The notes under the pieces were generated by a model. The model worked only from the letters and a program-made list of their open reading frames with translations, ran no database searches and was not told where the DNA came from. A DNA stretch of 64,000 nucleotides from Delftia acidovorans (GTDB taxonomy: Bacteria > Pseudomonadota > Gammaproteobacteria > Burkholderiales > Burkholderiaceae_C): contig JAITUC010000004.1 in NCBI GenBank assembly GCA_031286585.1, positions 1-64,000 of the forward strand, read 5' to 3'. A program made the translations under genes and the position numbers. Below are positions 16,165 through 25,173 of the stretch, one piece after another (position 1 is the stretch's first letter; the number at the start of each line of letters is the position of its first letter).

Positions 16165-17310
16165 ATGTTCGGATTGCCTTCACGACGCGCATCGGGCGAT
16201 GGACCATGCCGCCCTTCCTCTGCTGTCCGCGGCAGCGGCCTGTGCCTGGTGGCGGGCCTGTGCGGCGCCGGCGCGGGGTTGCCGGTGGCGGCCCAGGCCC
16301 AGGAGCAGCCCCCGACATCGAGCCTGACCCTGTCGGGCCTGCTGGGGGCTGGCGTGCTCTACACCCGGGACTCGGGCGGTGGCGGCAAGCTGCAGCAGAC
16401 GGGCACCCATGCGGCGCCTTCGATCGCGCTGTCGGGGCGCGAGTCGCTGGGGGGCGGTTTGTCGGCCATCTTCCGCTGGAGCCAGTACGCATTCACCGAT
16501 ACCGGGACCATGGCGCCGCTGGAGAGCTATGTGGGCCTGAGCTCGCCGGCCTGGGGAAGCTTCACGATGGGGTCGATGTACGACCTGCTGGCCGACGCCG
16601 TGCCCTTCACCTCGGAGCGGTTCACCTCGCTGCTGGCCACCCATCCGGGCAATCTGGACCGCACGGTGGGTACGGCCCTGAACAACACGCTCAAGTACAA
16701 GTCACCGGTGCGTGGCGCCTGGCAGTTTGGCGCGATGTACGGCGCGGCGGAGCGCGATGCGTCCACCCACACGGGGCGGGCGGTGGGCGCGCAACTGGGC
16801 TACACCAGCGGCCCCTTGCAGGCGGTGGCCATATGGGAGTCGGTCAAGGGCATTCCTTATGCGCCCGGGCTGAGGCTGGGCGTGCCCAGGCTGTACGGCC
16901 GGGACTTCAGCCAGGCGCCGGCCACGGCGATCTCCCAGGACCAGGAGACCGGCACGGCGGGCCTGGCCTACACCCGCGATGGCTGGCGCTGGATGGGCAA
17001 CTACAGCTACACGCGCCTGTCGGCCCTGGGCCAGCGTGAGCGGGCGCAGACCCTGGACCTGGGCTTCTACAAGCATGTGACGCCGGCGCTGCGCGTGGGC
17101 GGCGGCTATGCGTTCACGCGGCTGGCCTCCTACCGCTGGAGCCAGGCGCATGCCCATGCCGACTACGCGCTGTCGCGGCGCACCAGCCTGTATGTGCTGG
17201 GCGTGGCGCAGCAGGCCGGGGAAGGGCAAAAGGCCGTGATGCGCAATCAGGAACCGGCCTCGGGGCGACGCCAACTGGCGCTGGAAGTGGGCGTGACGCA
17301 CGCCTTCTAG
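16165..17310 (+). CDS. Outer-membrane porin (Gram-negative, Burkholderiales type)
   Basis: A 381-residue general porin. It has an export signal with a long charged n-region and cleavage likely at AQAQ-EQ (about residue 44), then the porin opening SSLTLSGLLGAGVLYTRD. Alternating amphipathic strands (SIALSGRESLGGGLSAIFRW, LESYVGLSSPAWGSFTMGSM) follow. It ends in VGVTHAF, with the terminal Phe needed for outer-membrane assembly. A GGAG site 7 nt before the ATG at 16165 decides the start over a longer in-frame option. As first gene after the divergent LysR, it probably admits the cluster's substrate. Confidence 0.88.
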   Translation: MFGLPSRRASGDGPCRPSSAVRGSGLCLVAGLCGAGAGLPVAAQAQEQPPTSSLTLSGLLGAGVLYTRDSGGGGKLQQTGTHAAPSIALSGRESLGGGLSAIFRWSQYAFTDTGTMAPLESYVGLSSPAWGSFTMGSMYDLLADAVPFTSERFTSLLATHPGNLDRTVGTALNNTLKYKSPVRGAWQFGAMYGAAERDASTHTGRAVGAQLGYTSGPLQAVAIWESVKGIPYAPGLRLGVPRLYGRDFSQAPATAISQDQETGTAGLAYTRDGWRWMGNYSYTRLSALGQRERAQTLDLGFYKHVTPALRVGGGYAFTRLASYRWSQAHAHADYALSRRTSLYVLGVAQQAGEGQKAVMRNQEPASGRRQLALEVGVTHAF

Positions 17311-17350
17311 GCATGCGTCGCGGGTTTTTCGATGTGAATGGGGCAATGCA

Positions 17351-18865
17351 ATGCAGTGGGATGTGATTGTGGTGGGAGCGGGCCCCTCGGGGCTGACCAT
17401 GGCGGCCGAACTGGCCGGGGCGGGCGCGCGCACGCTGGTACTGGAGCGGCGCACACAGGGCGTGCAGTCACGTGCGGGCACCTTGCTGCCCCGGGTGCTG
17501 GAGTTGTTCGATGCGCGGGGGATCGCCGATCGATTCATCCGCAGGACCCGTGAGATCGTGGACTATCCGTTCCGGCCATCGCACATCTGGGCGGGTTTTC
17601 ATCCCATCGAATGGCGCCATCTGCACACGCGCTTCGGCTTCACGCTGGGCCTGCCCCAGAACATGACCGAGGATCTTCTTTGGGAGTGGGCGCAGGAGTG
17701 CGGGACGCAGATCCGCCGGGGTGCGGAGGTGACGGCGCTGCGCCAGCATGCCGACGGTGTGGAGGTGGACGTGCAAGACCCGCAGCAAGCGCAGGGCACC
17801 GTCACCACGCTGAATGCGAAGTATCTGGTCGGGGCCGATGGGGGGCGCAGCGTGGTGCGTACCCAGGCGGGGATTGCATTCGAGGGCCGGCCGGGCACGT
17901 TCCGGGGTATTGTGATCGATGCGCAACTGACAGCGCCTTGGCCTGGCGGACGGCTCAATGCGGACAATGAGCTGGGCTGGGTGCGGGGCTATGCGTTTGG
18001 CGAGGGCATTACGCGGTTCAACATCGTGCACCGCGAGCGCATGCATGCGTCCAAGGACGAGCCCGTCACGCTGCAGGAGGCGCTGCAGTGCATACGCGAC
18101 GTGCACGGCACTGACTACGGCATCCAGGGCTTGCGCTGGGCTTCGCGCTTCGACGACCAGATGCGGGCCGTGCCGCAACTGCGGAAGGGGCGGGTGTTGC
18201 TGGTCGGCGAGTCCGCGCGCATCCACTATCCATCCAGCGGTGTGGGCATGAATTTCTGCCTGCAAGACGCCTTCAACCTCGGCTGGAAGCTCGCCCTCGT
18301 GGTCCGGGGCCTGGCCGGCGAGGCCGTCCTCGACACCTATGAGAGCGAGCGGCTGCCGGTGATGCACGCGCTGCTGGAGAGCGTGAAGGCGCAGTGCGCG
18401 CTGCAGTTCAGCTTTGGGCCGGAGGCGGTGGCGCTCAAACGGCGCATGGCCCGGCACATCATTCCCCTGCCCGAGGTGCAGCGCAAGCTGGTGCTGGAGT
18501 TGTGCGGCCTGGAGGCGCCATACCCCAGCGAGCCGGGCGGCCATGCGCTGGCCGGCCACCGCATGCCCGATATCGATCTGCTGCTGCTGGACGGGCGCCC
18601 GGCCAGCGTCACGCAACTGCTGCGCGGGCGGCACTTTTTGTTGCTCGACCTGGACGGCACGGGCCGGCAGTTCGCGGATCTCGATGTGCAAGGGCTGCCC
18701 GTCACGGTGTTGCAGGCCCGCGCCGCCCACGCGCCGGCGGCCATGGACCAGGTCAAGGCCCTGCTGGTGCGGCCCGACGCCTACGTGGCCTGGGCCAGTG
18801 ATGGCCTGGCCCGGCCCGGCGAAGTACAGGCGCAGCTGGCACGCTGGCTGAAGGTGGCGGCATGA
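17351..18865 (+). CDS. FAD-dependent aromatic hydroxylase (class A monooxygenase)
   Basis: A 504-residue flavoprotein hydroxylase. The dinucleotide fold motif GAGPSG (residues 9-14) opens it, the DG motif appears as YLVGADGGRSVVR, and the C-terminal flavin motif as GVGMNFCLQDAFNLGWKLAL. The last 100 residues form the thioredoxin-like domain of phenol/MhpA-type hydroxylases, ending LLVRPDAYVAWAS. The usual GDAAH of the GD motif reads GESARIHYP here, an unusual change next to the flavin. These enzymes use NAD(P)H and O2 to add a hydroxyl to an aromatic ring in the cytoplasm. The stop overlaps the next start by 4 nt. Confidence 0.85.
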   Translation: MQWDVIVVGAGPSGLTMAAELAGAGARTLVLERRTQGVQSRAGTLLPRVLELFDARGIADRFIRRTREIVDYPFRPSHIWAGFHPIEWRHLHTRFGFTLGLPQNMTEDLLWEWAQECGTQIRRGAEVTALRQHADGVEVDVQDPQQAQGTVTTLNAKYLVGADGGRSVVRTQAGIAFEGRPGTFRGIVIDAQLTAPWPGGRLNADNELGWVRGYAFGEGITRFNIVHRERMHASKDEPVTLQEALQCIRDVHGTDYGIQGLRWASRFDDQMRAVPQLRKGRVLLVGESARIHYPSSGVGMNFCLQDAFNLGWKLALVVRGLAGEAVLDTYESERLPVMHALLESVKAQCALQFSFGPEAVALKRRMARHIIPLPEVQRKLVLELCGLEAPYPSEPGGHALAGHRMPDIDLLLLDGRPASVTQLLRGRHFLLLDLDGTGRQFADLDVQGLPVTVLQARAAHAPAAMDQVKALLVRPDAYVAWASDGLARPGEVQAQLARWLKVAA

Positions 18866-20208
18866 GCGAGGGATGCCTGCTGTTGAGCGGCGGCTGGATC
18901 ATCAGCATGGACCCGGGCATTGGCGAGCTGCGCAGCGGCGATGTGCTGATCGAGGGCGAGCGCATCGCGGCCGTGGCCCCGCGCATCGATGCGCCGCATG
19001 CCCGGCGCATCGATGCGCGCAACACCATCGTGCTGCCGGGCTTCGTGGACACGCACCGCCATACCTGGCAAAGCTGTGTGCGCCACTGCTACGCGGACAT
19101 CGATCCGCAGATTTATTTCGCCGAGATGCTGGGCGCCAGGGGGGCCGGCTACCGCCCCGAGGACGTGCATGTGGGCACGCTGCTGGGCGCTGTGTCGGCA
19201 CTGGATGGCGGGATCACGACCATGCTCGACTGGTCGCATGTGCAGAACTCGCCCGAGCATGCCGACGCCGCCATCCTGGGTCTGCGCGAGGCAGGCATTC
19301 GTGGCGTGTTCGCCCATGGCTGGCCGCTGGTGGATGGCGCGTCCTGGATGTTCGACAGCCAGCGCGGACATCCGCAGGACATCAGGCGGCTGCGCGCCCA
19401 CCATTTCTCCAGCGACGACCAGTTGCTGACGCTGGCCATGGCCGGGCGCGGCCCCGAGATGGCGCGGCGCGAGGTCTGGCTGCAAGATTTGCGGCTGGCG
19501 CGCGAACTGGGGCTGCGCTCGACCATCCACATGGGCGCCTATGCGCGCAATGCGCAGGTGCGGGCGATTGCGCAAATGCACGAGGCCGGCGCGCTGGGCG
19601 ATGACCTGACCTTTGTGCATTGCTGCTTCAGCGGTGCGGACGAGATGGCGATGATGGCCGATGCCGGTGTCAGCGCCTCGCTGGGCGTGCACTGCGAGAT
19701 GAACGCCCAGGGCATAGGCGACATACCGTTCGACCGCATGCTGGCCGTGGGCATCCGGCCCAGCCTCAGCGGCGATACCGAGACCAAATGCTCGGGCGAC
19801 ATGTTCACGCAGATGCGCCATGCCTTCGCCTACTACCGGTCCTGGATGGGCGGTGGGCATTGCCGCGTGGAGCGCGCGCCGCCTACTCTTTCGCTGCGCG
19901 ATGTGCTGGAGTTCGCCACGGTGGCCGGTGCGCATGCCACGGGCCTGTCGCACAAGGTCGGCTCGCTGACGCCGGGAAAGCAGGCCGATGTCATCATGAT
20001 CCGCACCGACGACATCAACCTGGCGCCCGTCTGCGACGCCGTGGGCGCGGTGGTGCTGGCCGCCCACCCGGGCAATGTGGACAGCGTCTTCGTCGCGGGC
20101 AGGGCAGTCAAGCGCCATGGCCGCATGCTCCATGTCGATCTGGATACGCTGCGCCAGCGCGCGTTCGCGTCGCAAGCCCATGTGCTGGGACTGCATAACA
20201 CGCTCTAA
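18862..20208 (+). CDS. Amidohydrolase, AtzA/TrzN-like metal-dependent deaminase or hydrolase
   Basis: A 448-residue amidohydrolase-superfamily protein. Metal ligands are visible: the HxH of DTHRHTWQ (His65 and His67), His in STIHMGAYARN, His in FVHCCFSGADE and Asp in SGDTETKCSGDMFTQMR. The C-terminal SLTPGKQADVIMI is the typical end of the small beta domain. Relatives act on s-triazines, guanine, SAH or other ring-amino substrates by deamination or dechlorination. The ATGA overlap with the hydroxylase gene implies coupled synthesis, so it likely acts on the same N-substituted or N-heterocyclic compound; the actual substrate is unknown. Confidence 0.83.
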   Translation: MSEGCLLLSGGWIISMDPGIGELRSGDVLIEGERIAAVAPRIDAPHARRIDARNTIVLPGFVDTHRHTWQSCVRHCYADIDPQIYFAEMLGARGAGYRPEDVHVGTLLGAVSALDGGITTMLDWSHVQNSPEHADAAILGLREAGIRGVFAHGWPLVDGASWMFDSQRGHPQDIRRLRAHHFSSDDQLLTLAMAGRGPEMARREVWLQDLRLARELGLRSTIHMGAYARNAQVRAIAQMHEAGALGDDLTFVHCCFSGADEMAMMADAGVSASLGVHCEMNAQGIGDIPFDRMLAVGIRPSLSGDTETKCSGDMFTQMRHAFAYYRSWMGGGHCRVERAPPTLSLRDVLEFATVAGAHATGLSHKVGSLTPGKQADVIMIRTDDINLAPVCDAVGAVVLAAHPGNVDSVFVAGRAVKRHGRMLHVDLDTLRQRAFASQAHVLGLHNTL

Positions 20209-20218
20209 GAAGGCCGGC

Positions 20219-21226
20219 ATGGACACGCCCCTGGACCCCTCGCTGGCCGCCATCGTCGATGCGTCGCGCCAGCGCGGCGCCGTGCCGCCGTTTTCGGGCA
20301 CGCCGTCGCAGGCGCGCGAGCGCCTGCGCGTGGCCGTCATGGCGATGCGCCAAGCGGCGCAGCCCGTGCCCGTGGCCTGCACGCATGACCGGCTGGCACG
20401 GCATGCCGGCACCACCGTGCCGGTGCGCATCTACCGCCCCGAGGCCGATGCGGCGCCCCGGCCCACCGTGGTGTTCTTCCATGGCGGCGGCTTCGTGCTG
20501 GGCGGCATCGAATGCATGGATGAGATTGCGCGCAAGCTGTGCCGCGACGTGGGGGCGGTCATCGTCTCGGTGGGCTACCGGCTGGCGCCCGAGCATCCGT
20601 TTCCCGCCGCGCACGACGATGCCATCGCCGCCACGCTGTGGGCCATGGACCAGGTCATGGAATTGGGCGGCGATCCGGCCCGCGTGGCCGTGGCCGGAGA
20701 AAGCGCGGGGGGCAACCTGGCCGCCTCGACGGCCATCGTGCTGCAGCGCCGCGGACGGGCGCTGGCCGCGCAACTGCTGGTGGTGCCCGGTGTGGACCTG
20801 GCCCGCGATACCGAGGCACTGCAGGCGCGCCGCAGCGACCACCCCATGCTGGCGCCGGCCGACCTTCGCGACATCACCCGCCTTTACATGGGCGCGCGCA
20901 TGGCCGAGGCCGGGGCGTTTCCGCCGTCTCCGCTGCGGGCGGGCAGTCTTGCCGGGCTGCCGCCCGCCGTCATCGCGCTGGCCGGGCATGACCCCCTGTT
21001 CGGAGAAGGCAACGCCTACGCCAGCCGCCTGGCCGAGGCCGGCGTGCCCGTGCAACGGCTGTGCTTTGGCGACATGTTCCATCCCTTCCTGGGCTTTTTC
21101 CAGGTCTCGCAAGCGGCGCGAAGAGCCAACGACAGCATCTGCCAGGCCTTCGCGGATTGCCTGGGCGTCAAGGCGCCACGGCTTCCACCCGATCGGGCCT
21201 TGCATTCCTTTCCGCGCAAGCCATGA
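20219..21226 (+). CDS. Alpha/beta hydrolase, hormone-sensitive lipase family
   Basis: A 335-residue esterase-like protein. HGGGFVLGG is the HSL-family oxyanion-hole motif, GESAGGN carries the nucleophile Ser162, and the acid and base are most likely Asp in GHDPLFGEGNAY and His in FGDMFHPFLGFF, at the expected spacing. Such enzymes hydrolyse small esters, lactones or amides. It starts 10 bp after the amidohydrolase stop and is therefore in the same operon, probably cleaving an ester, lactone or formamide-type intermediate. Confidence 0.83.
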   Translation: MDTPLDPSLAAIVDASRQRGAVPPFSGTPSQARERLRVAVMAMRQAAQPVPVACTHDRLARHAGTTVPVRIYRPEADAAPRPTVVFFHGGGFVLGGIECMDEIARKLCRDVGAVIVSVGYRLAPEHPFPAAHDDAIAATLWAMDQVMELGGDPARVAVAGESAGGNLAASTAIVLQRRGRALAAQLLVVPGVDLARDTEALQARRSDHPMLAPADLRDITRLYMGARMAEAGAFPPSPLRAGSLAGLPPAVIALAGHDPLFGEGNAYASRLAEAGVPVQRLCFGDMFHPFLGFFQVSQAARRANDSICQAFADCLGVKAPRLPPDRALHSFPRKP

Positions 21227-21243
21227 CAACAAAGGAGACAGAG

Positions 21244-22248
21244 ATGAACCCCGATTTCCACCGGAAACCGCTTCGCCGCGCCCTGCTGGCCGCGGGTGCG
21301 CTGCTGTGCGCGGCAGCGCCGGTCCAGGCGCAGTCCCATGTGCCATATCCGTCCCGGCCCATACGCTTTGTCGTGCCCTTTGCCGCGGGCGGCGCGCTGG
21401 ACTATGTGGCGCGCGTGCTGGGCGCTGAAATCACGCGCCAGAGCCGTGCGCAGGTCATTGTTGACAACCGGCCCGGCGCGTCGGGCATTCTTGCTGCCGA
21501 GAACGTCAAGGGTTCGGCCCCCGATGGCTATTCGGTGCTGATCACCAACATGGAGTCCCATGTGAACAACCTGGGCCTGTTCAAGTCGCTGCCCTATGAC
21601 CCCGTGCGCGACTTCCAGCCCGTGGGCATGATCGCCTCGGCAGCGGCCATCCTGGTGGGCAAAGCGGCCGTGCCGCCAGACAGCCTCGCGCAATTCGTCG
21701 CCTATGCGCGGGCCGACAAGGGCGGTGTCTCCTTCGGAACCTGGGGCAACGGCACCTATTCGCACATCGCCATTGCCAGCCTGGGGCGTATCGACCGATT
21801 CGCCGTGGTCACCGTTCCCTACAAGGGCGAATCGCCCGTGGTGCAGGATTTGCTGGGCGGCAACCTGTCGTTCGCCATGGCCAGCGTGCTCGTGGCCAAG
21901 GCCCAGACCGACAAGGGTGCGATGAAGGCCTATGCGGTCAATGGCGACAGGCGCCTGGCCCTGATGCCCACGGTGCCCACCTTCAAGGAGCTGGGCTACA
22001 CCGATCCGGTGCTGAACATGCGCCCCTGGTTCGCCGCCTATGCACCGGCCGGCACGCCCAAGGCGGTGGTGGACAGGATCAATGCGCTGCTGCGTGATGC
22101 GCTGCGCGATCCGGGCGTGGCCAGCAGCCTCAGCGACAAGGGCTTCGAGCCCATCGGCAGCTCGCCGGCCGAACACCAGCGCGAGCTGGCCCGGCAGATC
22201 CAGACCTTCACCAAGGTGATGCACGACATCGGCATCCACCCCGAATGA
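21244..22248 (+). CDS. Bug-family tripartite tricarboxylate transporter binding protein
   Basis: A 334-residue periplasmic protein with a signal peptide (RKPLRRALLAAGALLCAAA, cleavage near VQAQ-SH) and the Bug-family opening YPSRPIRFVVPFAAGGALDY. VDNRPGASGILAAENVKGS and FGTWGNGTYSHIA are further family stretches. Bug proteins bind small carboxylates, amino acids or aromatic acids. No TctA/TctB membrane genes accompany it, as is common in Burkholderiales. Placement within the catabolic operon suggests it binds the substrate. Confidence 0.87.
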   Translation: MNPDFHRKPLRRALLAAGALLCAAAPVQAQSHVPYPSRPIRFVVPFAAGGALDYVARVLGAEITRQSRAQVIVDNRPGASGILAAENVKGSAPDGYSVLITNMESHVNNLGLFKSLPYDPVRDFQPVGMIASAAAILVGKAAVPPDSLAQFVAYARADKGGVSFGTWGNGTYSHIAIASLGRIDRFAVVTVPYKGESPVVQDLLGGNLSFAMASVLVAKAQTDKGAMKAYAVNGDRRLALMPTVPTFKELGYTDPVLNMRPWFAAYAPAGTPKAVVDRINALLRDALRDPGVASSLSDKGFEPIGSSPAEHQRELARQIQTFTKVMHDIGIHPE

Positions 22249-23210
22249 CCCACGGCGCCAGGCGCGCAGCAGCCATGACCCTCACACCGCCTTCGGCCGC
22301 CGTGCATTCGGTGGACCGCTTCGTCTTCTCCGTGCCCGATCTGGGCGAGGCATTGCATTTCTACCGGCACTTCGGCCTGGACGTGCGGCCGGCCGATGGC
22401 CGGCTGGATTTGCACACCTTCGGTTCGCATCACTGCTGGGCGAGCGTATACGCCTCAGGCCGGGCCAAGAAACTGGAATATGTGCGCTTTGGCATCTTCG
22501 GCGGCGATGCCCAGGCCATGCGCGAGCGCGTCGCCGCACAGGGCATCGCGGCAGCCCCGCATGCGCTGTCGGACGGCGAGGGGCTGTGGCTGCGCAATCC
22601 CGATGGCGTGCTGGTCCAGCTGGTGATCGCCCCCAAGGTGTCGCCCGCCGCCAAGTGCCGGCCAGCGCCCGCCGTGCCACCGCAGCCGGGCCGCGGCGCG
22701 GCGCCCGCGCGCAGCCGGGTGGCGCAGGTCAGGCCCCGGCATCTGTCCCATGTGCTGTTCTTCACGCCCGACGTCTCGCGCATGGTCCGCTTCTGCGAGC
22801 AGGTGCTGGGCCTGAGGCTGTCGGACCGCTCTGGCGATGGCATCGCCTTCCTGCATGGGGTCCATGGCAGCGACCACCATCTCGTGGCCTTTGCCCGGTC
22901 GCATGCGCCAGGCCTGCACCACAGCAGTTGGGACGTGGCCAGCATCGACGAGGTCGGCTGCGGCGCCGAGCAGATGCGCGGGGCCGGCTACGACAAGGGC
23001 TGGGGCCTGGGGCGCCATGTGCTGGGCTCCAACTACTTCCACTACGTGCGCGACCCCTGGGGCAGCTATGCCGAATACTCGTTCGATATCGATTTCGTGC
23101 CGGCGGGCAGCCTGTGGCCGGCCGCCGACCACCCACCCGACGATGCGCTGTATGTCTGGGGGCCGGCGCTTCCCGCGGATTTCATCACCAACCACGAGCC
23201 TTGCGCTTGA
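22245..23210 (+). CDS. VOC-superfamily protein, extradiol ring-cleavage dioxygenase-like
   Basis: A 321-residue protein with two vicinal-oxygen-chelate modules, about residues 18-135 and 165-300, linked by a Pro/Ala-rich stretch. The second module keeps the 2-His-1-Glu pattern of type I extradiol dioxygenases: His169 in HLSHV, His225 or 226 in LHHSSW and Glu277 in YAEYS. That supports Fe(II)-dependent cleavage of a catechol-type ring, although a hydrolase-like VOC role is possible. The start overlaps the previous stop by 4 nt; a second ATG at 22275 is also plausible. In the pathway it would follow the FAD hydroxylase. Confidence 0.78.
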   Translation: MTHGARRAAAMTLTPPSAAVHSVDRFVFSVPDLGEALHFYRHFGLDVRPADGRLDLHTFGSHHCWASVYASGRAKKLEYVRFGIFGGDAQAMRERVAAQGIAAAPHALSDGEGLWLRNPDGVLVQLVIAPKVSPAAKCRPAPAVPPQPGRGAAPARSRVAQVRPRHLSHVLFFTPDVSRMVRFCEQVLGLRLSDRSGDGIAFLHGVHGSDHHLVAFARSHAPGLHHSSWDVASIDEVGCGAEQMRGAGYDKGWGLGRHVLGSNYFHYVRDPWGSYAEYSFDIDFVPAGSLWPAADHPPDDALYVWGPALPADFITNHEPCA

Positions 23211-23231
23211 CGCTATCAACGGAGTATTTCC

Positions 23232-24098
23232 ATGCGAATCATTGCCTTCAGGAATGCCCAGGGCCGGCCGGCCCTGGGCGTGCGGTCCGGCCAGGAGCTG
23301 GTGGACATCACGGCCCTGGGCCTGCCCGCGACACTGGACGAATTGCTCGCGCAAGGGCCTCACGGCCTGCGGGCCGCGCAACAGGCGGCCGCCGCGGCCA
23401 GCGAGCGCCTGCCCCTGCAGGGGCTGCAGATCCTGCCGCCCGTGCTCAACCCTTCCAAGGCCTTCGCCATCGGGCTCAACTACGTGGACCATGCCGCCGA
23501 GAGCCATTTCGATCTGCCGCGGCATCCCGTCATCTTCCAGCGTTATGCCTCCTCGTGGGTGGCGCACGGGCAGGCGCTGGAGCGCCCGCCTGTGTCCACC
23601 CAGTTCGACTACGAGGCCGAGCTGGTGGCGGTGATCGGCAAGGCCGGGCGCTATATCGACAAGGCCTGCGCGCTGGAGCATGTGGCCGGCTACTCGCTGT
23701 TCAACGATGGCTCGGTGCGCGACTACCAGGTCCGCTCCGCCCAGTGGCTGTGGGGTAAGAACTTCGACCGCAGCGGCAGTTTCGGCCCCGAGTTCGTCAC
23801 CTCCGACGAGCTGCCGCCAGGCGCGGCCGGCCTGCGCATCCAGTGTCGGCTCAACGGCCAGGTGATGCAGGACGCGAATACGCGCGACATGATCTTCGAT
23901 GTGGCCACCCTGGTTGCGGCCTGCTCGCAGGGCATGGCGCTGCAGCCTGGCGACATCATCATCACGGGCACGCCCTCGGGCGTCGGGCTGGCGCGCAGCC
24001 CCCAGGTCTGGATGAAGGCCGGCGATGTCTGCGAGGTGGAGGTGGAGCGCATCGGCCTTCTCCGCAACCCGGTCATCGATGCGCCGGCCCTGGACTGA
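23232..24098 (+). CDS. Fumarylacetoacetate hydrolase family protein
   Basis: A 288-residue FAH-superfamily enzyme. AIGLNYVDHAAES, YEAELVAVIGKAGRYI (metal ligands), NTRDMIFDVATLVAACSQGM and GDIIITGTPSGVG are the characteristic blocks, preceded by the short N-terminal domain typical of bacterial acylpyruvase-like members. These hydrolyse or decarboxylate 1,3-diketo acids made by ring cleavage, such as fumarylpyruvate or 2-hydroxymuconate products. A GGAG site precedes the ATG. It is the last gene of the cluster and fits a lower-pathway step after ring opening. Confidence 0.87.
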   Translation: MRIIAFRNAQGRPALGVRSGQELVDITALGLPATLDELLAQGPHGLRAAQQAAAAASERLPLQGLQILPPVLNPSKAFAIGLNYVDHAAESHFDLPRHPVIFQRYASSWVAHGQALERPPVSTQFDYEAELVAVIGKAGRYIDKACALEHVAGYSLFNDGSVRDYQVRSAQWLWGKNFDRSGSFGPEFVTSDELPPGAAGLRIQCRLNGQVMQDANTRDMIFDVATLVAACSQGMALQPGDIIITGTPSGVGLARSPQVWMKAGDVCEVEVERIGLLRNPVIDAPALD

Positions 24099-24099
24099 C

Positions 24100-24141
24100 G
24101 GCGGGCGGCGGGCGGCGAGCGGCGAGCGGCGAGCGGCGAGC
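24100..24141 (+). repeat. Tandem heptanucleotide repeat, six units
   Basis: Starting 2 bp after the FAH-gene stop are two units of GGCGGGC and four of GGCGAGC, without interruption. It lies between the convergent FAH and LysR genes, so variation in unit number would not change a protein. Confidence 0.9.
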
Positions 24142-24188
24142 TGCGCAGCGTCTGCGGCACCCGCTGCCCTGGCCGCCCACCCGCCTGA

Positions 24189-25043
24189 TCACTGTGCGGT
24201 TTCCATGAACGAGCGCACCAGCAAACTATCCCCCCGCTCGCGCATGCAATACACGTAGGTCGTGGTGCTGGCCGGGTCGCCCGCAATGCGCAGGGGGCGA
24301 AAGCGCGGGTCGGGGATGAATTCGGCCTCGGACACGGCGCCCAGCCCCAGGCCGCGTGCCACGGCCTCGCGGATGGCTTCGCGGCTGCCGATCTCCAGTT
24401 CGGTGCGTGGCTGCACGCCGGCCGCCTGCAGCACGCTCTCCAGCGCGGTGCGCGTGGTGGAGCCGTGTTCGCGCAGCAGCAGGGGTTGGCCCTGCAGTTC
24501 GGCCAGCGCAATCTCGCTGCGCCGCGCGAAGGGATGGGCCACATGGGCGAACAGGATGATGGCGTGGCGCGCGTATTCGCGGGCCAGCAGCTCGGGGCGC
24601 TCATGGAGGCCGGCGAGCACGGCCACGTCGGTGGCATAGCGCTCCAGGTCGGCCAGCACCTGCTGCGAGTTGCCCATGCGGATGGACAGCTGCATGCCCG
24701 GGTGCCGCGCGCGGTAGGCGGCCACCATCTCGATCACATGGAAGGGCCCCACGGCGCCGATCTTGAGCTCGCCCTGGTGCAACTGCCCCGAGTCGCGCAG
24801 GAAGAACTCGGCCTCGGCCTCCAGCGCCATGATTTTCTGCGCCATGGACAGCAGCCTGGTGCCCGCGCCCGTGAGCGTCATGCGGTAGCCGCGGCGGTGG
24901 AACAGCTCGATCTGGCTCTGGCGCTCCAGCGTGGCGATCTGCGTGGAGATGGTGGGCTGGCTCACGCCCAGCGCCCGCGCGGCGGCGCTGAGGCTGCCGT
25001 GGTGGGCGACGGCGACGAAGGCACGGTAGCGGACGTTGCTCAC
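24189..25043 (-). CDS. LysR family regulator, probably of the phosphonate operon
   Basis: A 284-residue regulator: winged HTH at the N-terminus (YRAFVAVAHHGSLSAAARAL, SQPTISTQIATLERQ) and a periplasmic-binding-like effector domain (ELKIGAVGPFHVIEMVAAYR). The start is a GTG at 25043, because the next upstream ATG would run into the divergent phnD gene and add a sequence unlike the family. It is divergent from phnD with 130 bp between, which holds a small palindrome at 25094-25104. I infer control of phosphonate uptake and breakdown by substrate, as LysR regulators do for 2-aminoethylphosphonate genes in other proteobacteria. Confidence 0.85.
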   Translation of the reverse strand: MSNVRYRAFVAVAHHGSLSAAARALGVSQPTISTQIATLERQSQIELFHRRGYRMTLTGAGTRLLSMAQKIMALEAEAEFFLRDSGQLHQGELKIGAVGPFHVIEMVAAYRARHPGMQLSIRMGNSQQVLADLERYATDVAVLAGLHERPELLAREYARHAIILFAHVAHPFARRSEIALAELQGQPLLLREHGSTTRTALESVLQAAGVQPRTELEIGSREAIREAVARGLGLGAVSEAEFIPDPRFRPLRIAGDPASTTTYVYCMRERGDSLLVRSFMETAQ

Positions 25044-25093
25044 GGAAGTCGGTATCTCAAGGTTTTTTCTATGGATGCTGTCAAAACCGATTC

Positions 25094-25104
25094 TGAAACT
25101 TTCA
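25094..25104. promoter_or_regulatory. Small palindrome between the LysR gene and phnD
   Basis: TGAAA-C-TTTCA is a perfect 11-bp palindrome midway in the divergent gap. It is a possible LysR contact site, but short enough that chance is not excluded. Confidence 0.35.
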
Positions 25105-25173
25105 CATGGCAGAAATATGTCGTTCCTAGCATTCAGCCATCCCCTCCCGCTTCTGATGCAAAGGAACGCTCCC

